Shown: positions 1 through 9,997, counted from the stretch's first letter. The stretch: DNA of 60,133 bases from Woeseiaceae bacterium (GCA_030066625.1 JASJBG010000006.1:1-60133); one strand, 5' to 3'. The notes: a model not told the origin generated them from the letters alone. A program made the numbers and translations.

Positions 1-22
1 CCCCCGTAGGAATACCTAGCGC

Positions 23-1018
23 TTAGCGGACTTCGGCGGTGAGCTGCAGCAGGGCGGGGACGTCGCTCGGCTTGTAGAGCTTGATCTGCGACAGCGTCAC
101 GGGCTCGGTCGGCTTGGCCGTGAAGACCAGGGAGCGGCGGCCGCCGTCGAGGAATTCGTTGAAGGGCCCCATGACGTACTCGTCGAACTCGATGCCCTTG
201 TCGCGGCCGAAGAACTCGAAGGCCTCGACCTGGGCTGCGCGGATTTCCTCTTCGGAGAGCCCCTGCAGCTTGCAGTACTTGACCATGCGCTCATTGAGCG
301 ACAGGTCGGTGTAATTGACCCGCATCTCGCTCATCTTCGGCCGGTACCGGTTGCCCTTGGCAAGCTCGGTCAGCATGTCACCAACGAGGATCATCTCGGC
401 ATCGATCGCATACATGTCCTCGGCGTCGAACTCGAATTCGACAGCGTAGCGGTTGCCCATCTGCTGGAAACTCGCTGCGATCGACATCTCGTAATTCTCG
501 TAGCCCATGGCCTGGGCTGCCTTCGGCGAGAGATTGTATTTGGCCGTGCATTGCTCGGCCTTGTCCTCGGTATCGACACCCAGGGTCTCGAGCCGGTCCT
601 TGTGCAGCCAGTACGCGAGGTCCGAGTCCGTCGGCAGGCGCCAGCCCTCGACGATGATGCCGAATTCCTCGGGGATGAGATCCTCGGGCGATTGCGCGCC
701 CTCAACGTCGCCGAGTTTCATCAGCGACAGGAAGCTCGGCGTATCAATGCCCAGGCGGTCAATGAAGAACTCGTCCTTGAAACCCTTGATCCGGACGCGG
801 ATGTCATCGACCGTCAGCTCGCCGGTGAGCGTGGAACTGACGCCTTCGTACTGCACGACGGCATACGGTGACATCATCATGACCATCATATCCATACCGG
901 CTGCGACGTCGCGGTGCATTTTCCACGTCGTGAAAAAGTATCCGGCCAAGGCGGCGGCAATCAGCCCGATGAGCGCTCGCATGAATGATCCCGGTCGAAA
1001 GTCATTGAATTCGGACAC
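23..1018 (-). CDS. Membrane-anchored hypothetical protein
   Basis: A 331-aa protein that I do not recognise. A single hydrophobic segment near residues 13-31 (RALIGLIAAALAGYFF) suggests an N-terminal membrane anchor with the remaining 300 residues in the periplasm. The body is acidic and soluble-looking, with no catalytic motif that I can name. The first codon of the long frame is GTG at 1018 with no clear ribosome binding site. An ATG 12 codons later (position 982), directly before the hydrophobic segment, is a reasonable alternative start. It reads leftward like the phospholipase-D-like gene upstream, with a gap of about 50 bases, so the two may be cotranscribed. Confidence 0.75.
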   Translation of the reverse strand: MSEFNDFRPGSFMRALIGLIAAALAGYFFTTWKMHRDVAAGMDMMVMMMSPYAVVQYEGVSSTLTGELTVDDIRVRIKGFKDEFFIDRLGIDTPSFLSLMKLGDVEGAQSPEDLIPEEFGIIVEGWRLPTDSDLAYWLHKDRLETLGVDTEDKAEQCTAKYNLSPKAAQAMGYENYEMSIAASFQQMGNRYAVEFEFDAEDMYAIDAEMILVGDMLTELAKGNRYRPKMSEMRVNYTDLSLNERMVKYCKLQGLSEEEIRAAQVEAFEFFGRDKGIEFDEYVMGPFNEFLDGGRRSLVFTAKPTEPVTLSQIKLYKPSDVPALLQLTAEVR

Positions 1019-1067
1019 TTATTATAGGAATCGCGGTCCGTCTTCAGCGTCGACTGTGTCACCCTTT

Positions 1068-3146
1068 TTAAAACACGTAGTCGCCCACGAGTTCGAGCAG
1101 GTGATCGCTCCAGCGCACCGGAAACGGCTCCGTAACCTCGACCGAACGCTCGAAATCCCGCCTGAACAGCTCGTCCTCCAACGCTTCTACCGCAGCAGAG
1201 TCGGACGTGGCGATGTTCAGCTCCTTGTTGATCTTCATGCTGAGCCGATCCCAGTTCGCCGAGCCGAGGCAGGCCCAGCCGTCGAAAACGGCCGCCTTGA
1301 CGTGCGACATACCGGGGTAGATGTATACGCGGATGCCGTGTTCGAGCATCGCATTCGCTGCAAGGATGTTGTTGCGCGTGATCGGGCCGCGGTCGGTGAC
1401 GAGCGGCACGATGACGCGGACGTCCACGCCGCGCTGGCGGGCACGGATCAGCTCCACGAGCAGGGCATCGTCCGTGAAATAGGCGTTCTCGACGTAGATG
1501 TAGCGCTGCGCGCTGCGGGCGGCCTCTCGCTGCACCCTGAAAATCTCCGGGTCGTCGATGCGCGTGAACAGGGCACGCATCGGGACGCCGATGTCCTCGG
1601 CATTGCGCGGCTTCGGGCCTATTCGCCGCGCGAAGTAGCGGAGGTCACCGAGGAATCCCGCATGCGCCCAGGCCTTGTCGAACTCGTACTGGAGAACGTC
1701 GACGATCGGGCCCTCGAGCTCGATCATCATGTCATGCCAGTCGTAGCGATACTCTCGTGCGATATTCATCCCGCCCGTGAACGCCAGCGTGCGGTCGATG
1801 ATGACCGTTTTTACGTGATCGCCGGTCAGCCAGGGGTTGGGTGCCTGTCGCACCCGGATATTCGAGCCGGTCTCGAGGAATTCGCGGACCGATGCCGGCG
1901 CCTTGTAGTCCTCGGGCAGGCTCTCCTGCTGTTCGACCGTGGACACGATCGTGCCGAGCCCGTCGAGGAGTACCTTGATGTCGATGCCCTCGTTGGAGCG
2001 ACGCTTGAGCAGATCGCCGATTCGCGCCGCGTAGTCGTCGTTATCGAAAATATACATGCGCAGCGTGATCGATTCGCGGGCCTGCGTGATGGCATCGATC
2101 AGGCGGGTGAAGAACGCTTCGCCGTCAATCAGGTAGCTGATCCGCCCCTTCGAGGGCTCCCGGCCGGTCAGGTCGTCGAGCCGCTCCTCCCAGGCGACGA
2201 GGTCCATGGCGGCTTGCTTCCGGATCGGCTCGACGCCGCCGGCGGGCGGCACCGGCAGCGTGATGGATCGCACCGGCTGCGTGACCGTGTCGGTGGCCAC
2301 GAAGAGCAAGCGGTACACGGACGAGACCGGTCGCAGCAGGATGCCCATCGTGTGGCTACCGGTCACGTGGCCAGCCGTCTGCACGTAAGGCGCCACCCGG
2401 CTGCCGTCTCCGTAGACGGTTGCCGCGGGCGGGTCGCGCACGAAGACGGCGACCGGCAGGTCGAGGTTGACGAACAGGAACGGCAGCGAATAGGCGCCGG
2501 TGTCGCCGGTGCTGAATGCAATCCTCCTCGACGTCACGCCCCTTTCCGCGATGAATGCTTCGAGCTCCGGCAGTCCGAGCCCGAGGAACTCGTTGAAGGA
2601 CACTCTGCGTGAAACGGCGTAGTCACCCGGCTTGGCGTCGATAACCACCGATACGAAGCTTCCGTCCTCGTCGTAGTACAGGAAGAAGTCCTCGATGCCG
2701 AGATGCAGCACGAGTCCCTCGCGGCTCTCGACAGGCAGCAGCGCGGCGAGCACACGCTCGCGAAACGCCGCCCAGTCATCGGGACCCAACAGGTGGATGG
2801 GCCTGACGTCGTCCGGAGTTTCCTGCCAGGGGACGTGCTGCTCGTATTGCAGGGGCAGCAGGTACGCGCCCTCGGCTTCGGGATCGTTGATGTCGATCTG
2901 GTCGGCCCAGTTGCCGCCGCCGTAGCGGACTTCCCCGTCGCGGCGAAAGCGGACGTAGAAGGCGGTGTCGCTCAGGAAAGCGCGTTCGGCGATCAGCGGC
3001 TCAGCCGGCGGCTCGTCGGCGAAGCGGGCCTCGATCGCCAGGTCGGTCGGGTAGTCGGTCTGCGGGCTGGCGCCGCAGGACACCGCTGCGGCCAATGCCA
3101 GCACGGAGATCAGCCGGCCAAACCAAACGGAACGCTGCAGATACAC
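1068..3146 (-). CDS. Phospholipase D / cardiolipin synthase-like lipoprotein
   Basis: A 692-aa PLD-superfamily enzyme. The C-terminal half carries two HKD motifs: HVKTVIID (H444, K446, D451) followed by GGMN, and HVKAAVFD (H615, K617, D622) followed by GSANWD. Paired HKD motifs form one active site in cardiolipin synthases and phospholipases D, which transfer phosphatidyl groups. A signal peptide ending at AAVSC (Cys24) predicts a lipoprotein, so it probably acts at the periplasmic face of a membrane. About 300 residues between the lipobox and the PLD region match nothing I recognise, which makes the protein longer than the usual 480-500 aa. The substrate cannot be told from sequence. Confidence 0.85.
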   Translation of the reverse strand: MYLQRSVWFGRLISVLALAAAVSCGASPQTDYPTDLAIEARFADEPPAEPLIAERAFLSDTAFYVRFRRDGEVRYGGGNWADQIDINDPEAEGAYLLPLQYEQHVPWQETPDDVRPIHLLGPDDWAAFRERVLAALLPVESREGLVLHLGIEDFFLYYDEDGSFVSVVIDAKPGDYAVSRRVSFNEFLGLGLPELEAFIAERGVTSRRIAFSTGDTGAYSLPFLFVNLDLPVAVFVRDPPAATVYGDGSRVAPYVQTAGHVTGSHTMGILLRPVSSVYRLLFVATDTVTQPVRSITLPVPPAGGVEPIRKQAAMDLVAWEERLDDLTGREPSKGRISYLIDGEAFFTRLIDAITQARESITLRMYIFDNDDYAARIGDLLKRRSNEGIDIKVLLDGLGTIVSTVEQQESLPEDYKAPASVREFLETGSNIRVRQAPNPWLTGDHVKTVIIDRTLAFTGGMNIAREYRYDWHDMMIELEGPIVDVLQYEFDKAWAHAGFLGDLRYFARRIGPKPRNAEDIGVPMRALFTRIDDPEIFRVQREAARSAQRYIYVENAYFTDDALLVELIRARQRGVDVRVIVPLVTDRGPITRNNILAANAMLEHGIRVYIYPGMSHVKAAVFDGWACLGSANWDRLSMKINKELNIATSDSAAVEALEDELFRRDFERSVEVTEPFPVRWSDHLLELVGDYVF

Positions 3147-3241
3147 GACACCAATACTACGGTGCCGGTCGGCGCGGCCGCATTACGCAGTTTCCGAGAC
3201 CGGTTGTCTGCGGCATCGCTTGCTGGCAGCCTGCGGGTGGC

Positions 3242-4153
3242 ATGGATATCGCGACGCTCGACCAGCTGCGGATCGTCCTCGACCCGATCGGTCAGGCGGG
3301 TGTGGCGCTGGCCCTGATGCTGGTGATGTTCAGCGTGGCGCTGGGCCTGAAGGTCGACGATTTCGGCCTGCTCGGCGAGCGCCCGCTCGTGTTCGCGGCC
3401 GGCGTTGTCGCACAGGTTGTCGGCCTGCCGCTTATGACGTTCTGCGTTCTCCAGTTCGTCGAGGTACCGGCATCGATTGCGCTCGGCATGCTCGTCGTCG
3501 CCTGCTGTCCCGGCGGCGCCGTCTCGAACCTCCTGACCTACCTTGCTCGCGGCAACGTCGCCTATTCGGTGTCGCTCACCGCAACGTCCAGCATCCTCGC
3601 AGCGGTACTTACGCCCGCGTCGATCCTGTTCTGGTCGAATCTTCACGCGCCAACGGCGGCGCTGCTCGCGAGCATCGACGTCAGCCCTGTCGTGTTTCTC
3701 GCGCAGACGACCGTGCTGCTGGCCCTGCCGCTCGTGGCCGGGATGATCGTCGCGGCGCGAGCGCCCGACGTCGCTGCCGGGATTCGCCGGCGCACGGCGC
3801 TGGTCGGTGCGCTCGTGCTCGGCGGCGTGGTCGTCTACGGCATTGCGTATTTCTATCCGGTGCTCTGGCCGGCGCTGCCATTGCTCGGCACGGTCACCGT
3901 GCTGCACAACGCCTCGGCGTTCCTCCTCGGAGGCGTTGTCGGCGCCCTGACCCGGGCCGAGGGCGGCATCCGGCGCGCGCTCACGTTCGAGGTGGGTATC
4001 CAGAACTCGGGCCTCGCCCTCGTCATCCTGGTCGGCCAACTCAAGGGTCTCGGCGGTGCGGCCGCGATCGCCGCGGTCTGGGGCGTCTGGCATCTCGTTG
4101 CCGGCAGCATTATCGTGGCCGTATTCAGGGCTATCGACCGGGTGAGGCAATGA
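3242..4153 (+). CDS. BASS-family (bile acid:sodium symporter-like) transporter
   Basis: A 303-aa polytopic membrane protein with about nine hydrophobic segments. It carries the CCPGGAVSNLLTYLARG stretch typical of the bile acid:sodium symporter (BASS) family, where conserved residues of the crossover region bind Na+. The family imports organic anions with sodium; the substrate here is unknown. I start it at the ATG at 3242 (MDIATLDQLR), because the longer open frame has a non-hydrophobic, poor N-terminus. Its stop overlaps the next gene's start as ATGA (4150-4153), so it is translationally coupled to the amidohydrolase. That suggests uptake of a compound which the second gene hydrolyses. Confidence 0.85.
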   Translation: MDIATLDQLRIVLDPIGQAGVALALMLVMFSVALGLKVDDFGLLGERPLVFAAGVVAQVVGLPLMTFCVLQFVEVPASIALGMLVVACCPGGAVSNLLTYLARGNVAYSVSLTATSSILAAVLTPASILFWSNLHAPTAALLASIDVSPVVFLAQTTVLLALPLVAGMIVAARAPDVAAGIRRRTALVGALVLGGVVVYGIAYFYPVLWPALPLLGTVTVLHNASAFLLGGVVGALTRAEGGIRRALTFEVGIQNSGLALVILVGQLKGLGGAAAIAAVWGVWHLVAGSIIVAVFRAIDRVRQ

Positions 4154-5895
4154 GTCTCGATCTCAAGATCACGGGTGGCAGGGTTCTCGCCGGCGATGGC
4201 GGCGAGGCTTACTCGGCCGATATCGGCATCGTCGATGGCCGCATCGCCGAAATCGGCAGCTGCGGCGCGGCCCGCGAGACGATCGACGCCGCGGGCGCGA
4301 TCGTGACGCCCGGATTCATCGACCTGCACACGCACTATGACGGCCAGATCAGCTGGGACGATGAGCTACGGCCGTCGGTTGGTTTCGGCGTGACGACTGC
4401 GGTGCTCGGCAACTGCGGCGTAGGCTTTGCCCCGGTGCGGGCCCAGGACCACGATCGGCTCGTGCGTCTCATGGAGGGCGTCGAGGACATTCCCGGTACG
4501 GCGCTGCACGAAGGCATCACCTGGGCCTGGGAGTCGTTCCCGGAATACCTCGAGCACATCGATTCGAACCCTCACACGATCGATTTCGCGGTCATGGCCG
4601 TGCACGACCCGATCCGTGTCTACGTCATGGGTGAACGTGCCAGCTGCAATGAGCAGGCAAGCGAAGACGACATTCGCCAGATGCACGCCATCGTCGCCGA
4701 GGCGCTCGACGCGGGCGCCGCCGGCTTCTCGACCGGGCGCACCGATGTGCATCGCACGGCCGACGGCGACTGGACGCCGTCGTCCGAGGCGACCCGCGAC
4801 GAGCTCGTCGGCATCGCGTCGGCGCTCAAGGGCAGGGAACGCGGCGTGCTGCAGGCCGTCAACGACTTCAATCTCGAGCGCGACGGCGACCAGTTCGACG
4901 AGGAGTTCGCGATCCTCGAGGCGTTCGCCCGCGCGGCCGGCCGGCCATGTTCGATATCGCTGATGCAGCGCGACTTTGCGCCCGACCAGTGGCGGCGAAT
5001 TCTCACCGAAACAGAGCGCCTGAATGCCGATGGCGTCGATTTCCGCGTCCAGGTCGCGCCGCGCGCGATCGGCGTGTTCGCGGGTCTGGACTGCACGTTC
5101 CACCCGCTGCTGGCGCAGCCGTCGTATCTCGCAATCCGGGACAAGCCGCTCGAAGAGCGCGTTCGCATCATGCGCGAGCCGGAATTTCGTGCACGCTGCC
5201 TCGCCGAGACCCCGATCAAGCTGTCCGGTGAGGGTTCGTCGGTGCCGCCGATCGTGGACCGGATCATCGGTGAGATCGACACGATCGCCTTCAAGCTGTT
5301 CCGCCTGGGCGAGGATCCCGATTACGAGCAGCCGGCCGAACGGTCGCTGGGTGCCGAAGCGAAGCGGGACGGCGTGCCGGTCATGGAAAAGCTCTACGAC
5401 GTCTGCCTCGAACTCGAGGGTCACCAGCTCATCTATTTCCCGATCTACAACTATACCGAGTTTTCCTACGACAACGTCCGGACAATGTTGACGCACCCAA
5501 GGGCATTGCTGGGGTTGTCGGACGGTGGTGCCCACGTCGGCACGATCTGCGATGCCAGTTTCCCGGCTTATCTGCTGTCCTACTGGACCCGCGACCGGAA
5601 CGACGGCCGGCTGCCGCTCGAGCGCGCCGTGCAGATGCTGTCGGCCGACGCGGCCGATTACCTCGGGCTGGACGATCGCGGCCGGATCGCGGTAGGCCAA
5701 CGCGCCGACATCAACGTCATTGACTACGACGCGCTCGGTCTGAAGGCTCCGAGAATGGTCGCCGACCTGCCCGCTGGCGGTCAGCGACTGCTGCAGGATG
5801 CGCGCGGTTTTGTCGCAACGCTCGTCAACGGCCTACCGGTTGTCAGCAACGATGTGCTGACCGCCGAGCGGCCGGGGCGGCTCGTACGCTTCTAG
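4150..5895 (+). CDS. N-acyl-D-amino-acid deacylase-like amidohydrolase
   Basis: A 581-aa metal-dependent amidohydrolase of the D-aminoacylase/dihydroorotase-like group. Seen in sequence: an N-terminal small beta domain, then [12 protein letters not shown] with the metal-binding His-x-His (H60, H62), GNCGVGFAP around residue 87, a late [13 protein letters not shown] segment carrying the catalytic-type Asp, and the usual C-terminal [15 protein letters not shown] return to the small domain. Family members hydrolyse N-acyl-D-amino acids or related amides in the cytoplasm. The ATG at 4150 overlaps the transporter stop by four bases. The 3' end overlaps the convergent SGNH-like gene by four bases. 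The exact substrate is not predictable. Confidence 0.85.
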   Translation: MSLDLKITGGRVLAGDGGEAYSADIGIVDGRIAEIGSCGAARETIDAAGAIVTPGFIDLHTHYDGQISWDDELRPSVGFGVTTAVLGNCGVGFAPVRAQDHDRLVRLMEGVEDIPGTALHEGITWAWESFPEYLEHIDSNPHTIDFAVMAVHDPIRVYVMGERASCNEQASEDDIRQMHAIVAEALDAGAAGFSTGRTDVHRTADGDWTPSSEATRDELVGIASALKGRERGVLQAVNDFNLERDGDQFDEEFAILEAFARAAGRPCSISLMQRDFAPDQWRRILTETERLNADGVDFRVQVAPRAIGVFAGLDCTFHPLLAQPSYLAIRDKPLEERVRIMREPEFRARCLAETPIKLSGEGSSVPPIVDRIIGEIDTIAFKLFRLGEDPDYEQPAERSLGAEAKRDGVPVMEKLYDVCLELEGHQLIYFPIYNYTEFSYDNVRTMLTHPRALLGLSDGGAHVGTICDASFPAYLLSYWTRDRNDGRLPLERAVQMLSADAADYLGLDDRGRIAVGQRADINVIDYDALGLKAPRMVADLPAGGQRLLQDARGFVATLVNGLPVVSNDVLTAERPGRLVRF

Positions 5896-6920
5896 GGGTC
5901 GCCGGCTGCGCGCAGTCCGTTTCGCCGCAGCACCTCTGCCAGGCGCTCCGTGAACTCGACGATTCTCGGTGACTCGATGTGCGAGCCGTCAATGGCGACG
6001 AAGCCGGACAGCTCGGGGTAGTCGCGGCTGTGAACGAACGTGGCGTTGATGCCACTTTCCATCTGGTCCCAGAAGATTCGCGGCGGAAACAGCGCGGCCT
6101 CGAGCGCGCCCACCTGCTCACCGGACGGCAGGCGCACGAAGATAACGTCGCTGCCCTTCGCACGCAGAATCTCCACGAGGGCCGAGAAGTAGTTCAGTGA
6201 GGCCTGCCAGGCCTCGGTACTGTAGGGCGCCGAGTTTTCGAGATACAGCTGCATCATGCCGACTTCGTTGGCTTCGATGGGCATCTTCGAATAATCCATG
6301 AGCACAACGCGGTTGCCGAGCGTCGTCTTGTGATCGCGCTCCGGCAGGCTGCCGCTCGTGACCAGCGCCGGTACTACCCGCGTCAGCTTGGCGTCCGGCG
6401 AACGAAAGGCAAGCTGCCCCTGCAGCCACAGGGTCAGCGACTGTTCGAGCTGGCGTGAGTAGGACTGCCCCGTGTAATAGTCCAGCCACTGACGCTGGCG
6501 GCCATAGTCAACTCGCCGCTGGTAACGATTGAAGGTGAATGCCGGCGCAACGGAATAAACGACCGTGCCGTGGAAGCGCGGATCGACCGCCAGGTTCTCG
6601 AGCACCGCGAGCGCCGAGGCGCCCTCGACGGCGAGCTGGAACACGGGGCGTCCGAATGCCGTGCCCAGCGTGTCGACATCCACGCCGCGCTGTACGCGCG
6701 ACGCCCCCAGCAATGCGATCGACTCCCTGCCGTGACGATTGAGCTCGTGCCGGACTTCCGCCCACAGTGAGCGGTTGTCCTGGTACTCCGGGCCGAGGTC
6801 GGCGCTCCGCAGCATGACTTCCCAGCTGACGACGATGACAGCCACGATCGTCAACGCGAGCGCCCACACCGGCAGCCACGGGGGCGACGGTGACTCAGAA
6901 CTCGAAGTAGATGAAGTCAC
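5892..6920 (-). CDS. SGNH/AlgJ-like O-acetylation partner protein
   Basis: A 342-aa protein with one N-terminal transmembrane segment (WLPVWALALTIVAVIVVSW) and a periplasmic domain. It carries GASRVQRG (Ser74) and, near the end, IDGSHIE (Asp311, His314), which fits a SGNH-type Ser/Asp/His triad as in AlgJ/AlgX-like esterase/acetyltransferases. I choose the GTG start at 6920 because a good GGGAGA ribosome binding site sits five bases upstream. This start overlaps the upstream MBOAT gene by 26 bases, arguing for coupling. In known systems an MBOAT moves acetyl groups across the membrane and a SGNH partner attaches them to a polymer. No polysaccharide genes are adjacent, so the acceptor is unknown. 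Confidence 0.7.
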   Translation of the reverse strand: MTSSTSSSESPSPPWLPVWALALTIVAVIVVSWEVMLRSADLGPEYQDNRSLWAEVRHELNRHGRESIALLGASRVQRGVDVDTLGTAFGRPVFQLAVEGASALAVLENLAVDPRFHGTVVYSVAPAFTFNRYQRRVDYGRQRQWLDYYTGQSYSRQLEQSLTLWLQGQLAFRSPDAKLTRVVPALVTSGSLPERDHKTTLGNRVVLMDYSKMPIEANEVGMMQLYLENSAPYSTEAWQASLNYFSALVEILRAKGSDVIFVRLPSGEQVGALEAALFPPRIFWDQMESGINATFVHSRDYPELSGFVAIDGSHIESPRIVEFTERLAEVLRRNGLRAAGDP

Positions 6921-8310
6921 GTTCTTCTCCCGGGGAAAGGATGATGGCGACGAGCATCGCCGCAAGTATGGTGCCGATGACGGGCCACGGCAGGCTCCGA
7001 AGTGCAGAGCCGAATTCGCGATTGCGCATGAACCAGTGCGTGCCGAGCAACGCCGCTCCGACGCCGATGACGACAAGCACCTGCACGAGTTCGATGACTA
7101 CGAGGCCGCCGACCGGTATGAACATCACCGTAAACAGCTGGACTGCACCGTCCAGCGTTTCGGCGCGGAACAGCACCCAGGTCAGGCAGACAAGCAGGAA
7201 GGTGAGTAAACCGATGGCGAACTGGCCGATCGCCGTCCTGAAAAAGCCGATCCCGCCGAACAGGCGCTTCGCAACGCGCTCGGCGACGAGCAGCATGCCG
7301 TGCGCGGCTCCCCACAGCACGAAGAGCCAGGACGCGCCGTGCCAGAGACCGCCCAGCAGCATGGTCATTGCGAGGTTGGCGTAGGTACGTGCCTTGCCCA
7401 AGCGGTTGCCGCCGAGCGAGATGTACAGGTAGTCGCGCAGCCAGGCGGAGAGCGTGACGTGCCAGCGGCGCCAGAAGTCCGAAAAGCCGATCGCCGCGTA
7501 GGGCGACAGGAAGTTCCACGGCAGCTTGAAGCCGAGGCAGCGGCCGAGGCCGACGGCGATGACGGAGTAGCCGTTGAAATCGAAGAAGATCTGGCCGGCG
7601 AAGGCGAACGTGCCGATCCAGGCATCGAGTGTGGTTGCGGATTCGGTGTTGAAGTAGACGATCTCCGCGACCGGCGCCATGATCGCATCCGCGAGCACGA
7701 CCTTTTCGAACAGGCCGACGACGATCAGCGCGAAACCCCAGCCGAGATCGGCGACGCGGTCGCGGTTGTCCTCGATGAGCTGGGTCAGGAAATAGCCGGC
7801 CCGGAGGATCGGGCCTGCGACGAGCTGCGGGAAGAACGAAACGTACAGCGCGAAATCGAGCATCGATTCGGCTGGCCGGATGTTCTTCCGGTAAACGTCG
7901 ATGCTGTAGGACATCGACTGGAACGTGTAGAACGAGATGCCGAGCGGCAGGATGATATCGCTGGGCTGGAATGTGTAGGCGACACCCAGCGAGGCCATTA
8001 GCAGCGAGAAGTTCTCTTCGAGGAAGTTTCCGTACTTGAAATAGCCGAGCAAACCCAGATTCACGAGTATGCTCAATATGAGGTACAGGCGCCTTTTGTT
8101 ACCCTCCGAAATGGTCATGCGCTTCGCTGCATACCAGTCGGTCAGCGTGGATATCCACAGCAGCAAAAGGAACGGCGGATTCCAAGCCGCATAGAAGATG
8201 TAGCTCGCGAGGAGCAGGTTGGTTTTCTTGAATTTCCAGCTGAGCGGCAGCGAGTGCAGGCCAAGGACGGCCAGGAAAAACAGCAGGAAGACCAGCGAGT
8301 TAAAAGCCAA
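6895..8310 (-). CDS. MBOAT family O-acyltransferase (AlgI-like)
   Basis: A 471-aa polytopic membrane-bound O-acyltransferase. It shows the family core FSDFWRRWHVTLSAWLRDY (about 276-294), then GGLWHGASW (His324) and WGAAHG (His338); the latter pair contains the catalytic-type histidines of AlgI/DltB-like proteins. These enzymes transfer acetyl groups to extracytoplasmic polymers such as alginate. The start appears to be TTG at 8310: the frame begins AFNSLVFLLFFLAV, exactly where AlgI-like proteins begin, and no ATG lies nearby. A GGAG lies about 11 bases upstream. The downstream SGNH-like gene overlaps it by 26 bases, so the pair is probably one operon. Confidence 0.88.
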   Translation of the reverse strand: MAFNSLVFLLFFLAVLGLHSLPLSWKFKKTNLLLASYIFYAAWNPPFLLLLWISTLTDWYAAKRMTISEGNKRRLYLILSILVNLGLLGYFKYGNFLEENFSLLMASLGVAYTFQPSDIILPLGISFYTFQSMSYSIDVYRKNIRPAESMLDFALYVSFFPQLVAGPILRAGYFLTQLIEDNRDRVADLGWGFALIVVGLFEKVVLADAIMAPVAEIVYFNTESATTLDAWIGTFAFAGQIFFDFNGYSVIAVGLGRCLGFKLPWNFLSPYAAIGFSDFWRRWHVTLSAWLRDYLYISLGGNRLGKARTYANLAMTMLLGGLWHGASWLFVLWGAAHGMLLVAERVAKRLFGGIGFFRTAIGQFAIGLLTFLLVCLTWVLFRAETLDGAVQLFTVMFIPVGGLVVIELVQVLVVIGVGAALLGTHWFMRNREFGSALRSLPWPVIGTILAAMLVAIILSPGEERDFIYFEF

Positions 8311-8383
8311 GGTCTAGCGGTCTCCGGTTGCTCGCCATTGCGCGCGCCATGATACAGACCGGTCCCGGGGATAACCAGTAACT

Positions 8384-9304
8384 ATGAAAGTAGCAATCAT
8401 TGGCGGTACAGGGTTTCTCGGCAGTCACATCGTCGACGCGATGCTCGAGGCAGGCCACGAACTGTCTCTGCTCGTACGGGCAGGCAGCGAGGGCAAGGCG
8501 CAGAGCGGCGAGGGCATTCGCACGGTATCAGGCGATATCGACTCGACGTCCGCTATCCGCGAGACCCTCGAGGGCGCGGACGCTGTGGTGTACCTGATCG
8601 GTATTCTTCGTGAGCACCCGAAGCATGGCATTACGTTCGAGAAAACGCAGTACCAGGGCGTCGTGGACGTCGCGGACATCGCCAGCGAACTCGGTATTCG
8701 CCGTTTCCTGCTGATGAGCGCCAACGGTGTCGAGGCCGAAGCTACCGCGTACCAGCGCACCAAGCACGAGGCCGAACTGTACGTGGAGAAAGGCGACTTC
8801 GACGCGACCATCTTCCGGCCGTCGGTTGTGTTCGGCGATCCGCGCGGCCGCATGGAGTTCGCCACGCAGCTTCACCAGGACATCGTCCGCCTCCCGGTGC
8901 CGGCGATCGGCTTTCACACGGGCTGGAACCCGTTCGGGGGTCCCGTGCTGATGTCTCCGGTTCACGTTCGCGACGTCGCGATGGCGTTCGTCGCGGCACT
9001 CGACGATCCGGCGACGATCGGCCAGACCTACGAGCTCGGTGGCCCGGAGACGCTGAGCTGGGTCGAGATGATTCGTCGCGTTGCGGCAGCAGTCGACAAG
9101 CGCAAGCTCTTCATCCCGATGCCGATCGGCCTGATGCGAATCCCGGCGACGCTGCTCGACTGGATTCCGGCGTTTCCCGTTACCCGTGACCAACTCACGA
9201 TGCTCGAGCAGGGTAACGTCTGCCCGGACGATGCGCTGCAATCCCTGACCGGTCGTCAGCCGAAGGCGTTCTCGCCGGAGAACCTCGACTACCTGCGCGT
9301 CTAG
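8384..9304 (+). CDS. NAD(P)-binding epimerase / NDUFA9-like protein
   Basis: A 306-aa atypical short-chain dehydrogenase. The Rossmann motif GGTGFLG is at residues 7-13, and YQRTKHEAE supplies the Tyr-x3-Lys pair of extended SDRs. The overall shape (no clear sugar-nucleotide binding signature, a C-terminal domain ending in QPKAFSPENLDYL) fits the NAD(P)H-binding, complex I NDUFA9-like group, whose bacterial members have poorly defined roles. It is transcribed rightward, divergent from the MBOAT gene, with about 70 bases between the start codons where both promoters must lie. The specific reaction is not predictable. Confidence 0.8.
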   Translation: MKVAIIGGTGFLGSHIVDAMLEAGHELSLLVRAGSEGKAQSGEGIRTVSGDIDSTSAIRETLEGADAVVYLIGILREHPKHGITFEKTQYQGVVDVADIASELGIRRFLLMSANGVEAEATAYQRTKHEAELYVEKGDFDATIFRPSVVFGDPRGRMEFATQLHQDIVRLPVPAIGFHTGWNPFGGPVLMSPVHVRDVAMAFVAALDDPATIGQTYELGGPETLSWVEMIRRVAAAVDKRKLFIPMPIGLMRIPATLLDWIPAFPVTRDQLTMLEQGNVCPDDALQSLTGRQPKAFSPENLDYLRV

Positions 9305-9442
9305 GGCGCATCGTCCAGGACAGGTCGTCTAAGACGAAACGTACTGAAACAAACTCACACAGAGTTGAAACCGTTCCACGGAGCGGCGTTGTTATCTTTA
9401 CTCGCGATACACCCAATCCCCCATCCCCCATTGGAGATAACA

Positions 9443-9943
9443 ATGAAACGCTTATTTGTATCCGCAGTATTCGTAATGATGGCGACGGCTGCGATTGCCG
9501 GTCACCATGGCGAGAAGAAAGCCATGAAGGCCGACATCGTCGATACTGCTGTCGCTGCTGGCCAGTTCCAGACGCTTGCCGCCGCACTTACGGCTGCAGG
9601 CCTTGTCGACACGCTCAAGGGCGAAGGCCCGTTCACGGTTTTCGCACCGACCGACGAAGCTTTCGCCAAGCTGCCTGAAGGCACCGTCGAGATGCTGCTG
9701 AAGCCCGAGAACAAGGACAAGCTGATTGCGATCCTCACGTACCACGTCGTCCCGGGCAAAGTCGCCGCGCAGGACGTCGTCAAGCTGACCGGTGCAACGA
9801 CGGTCAACGGTGCTGACGTTGCGATCGCCGTCAACGGCGGCACGGTCACGGTCGACAACGCCACGGTCATCGCGACCGACATCGAGTCGAGCAACGGAAT
9901 CATCCACGTGATCGACACGGTCATCCTGCCGAGCGACGGCTAA
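9443..9943 (+). CDS. Secreted fasciclin (FAS1) domain protein
   Basis: A 166-aa exported protein with a signal peptide ([20 protein letters not shown]) and a single FAS1 domain. Family marks are visible: the H1-like segment [14 protein letters not shown], then [11 protein letters not shown], and the H2-like end [12 protein letters not shown]. Fasciclin domains mediate adhesion or bind small molecules in the envelope or matrix; the bacterial role is usually unclear. The ATG at 9443 is chosen because GGAG lies seven bases upstream and the signal peptide starts there. It is followed after 54 bases by the SOUL gene on the same strand. Confidence 0.9.
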   Translation: MKRLFVSAVFVMMATAAIAGHHGEKKAMKADIVDTAVAAGQFQTLAAALTAAGLVDTLKGEGPFTVFAPTDEAFAKLPEGTVEMLLKPENKDKLIAILTYHVVPGKVAAQDVVKLTGATTVNGADVAIAVNGGTVTVDNATVIATDIESSNGIIHVIDTVILPSDG

Positions 9944-9997
9944 GGATACGAAGGACCACACCGGCACAGGGATGTGCCATCCTTCAAGGGAGCGATC

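Noticed and set aside
507-2612. Long rightward open frame opposite the hypothetical and phospholipase-D-like genes
   Set aside because: It spans the gap between two genes with no ribosome binding site or domain; the opposite strand has clear HKD motifs.
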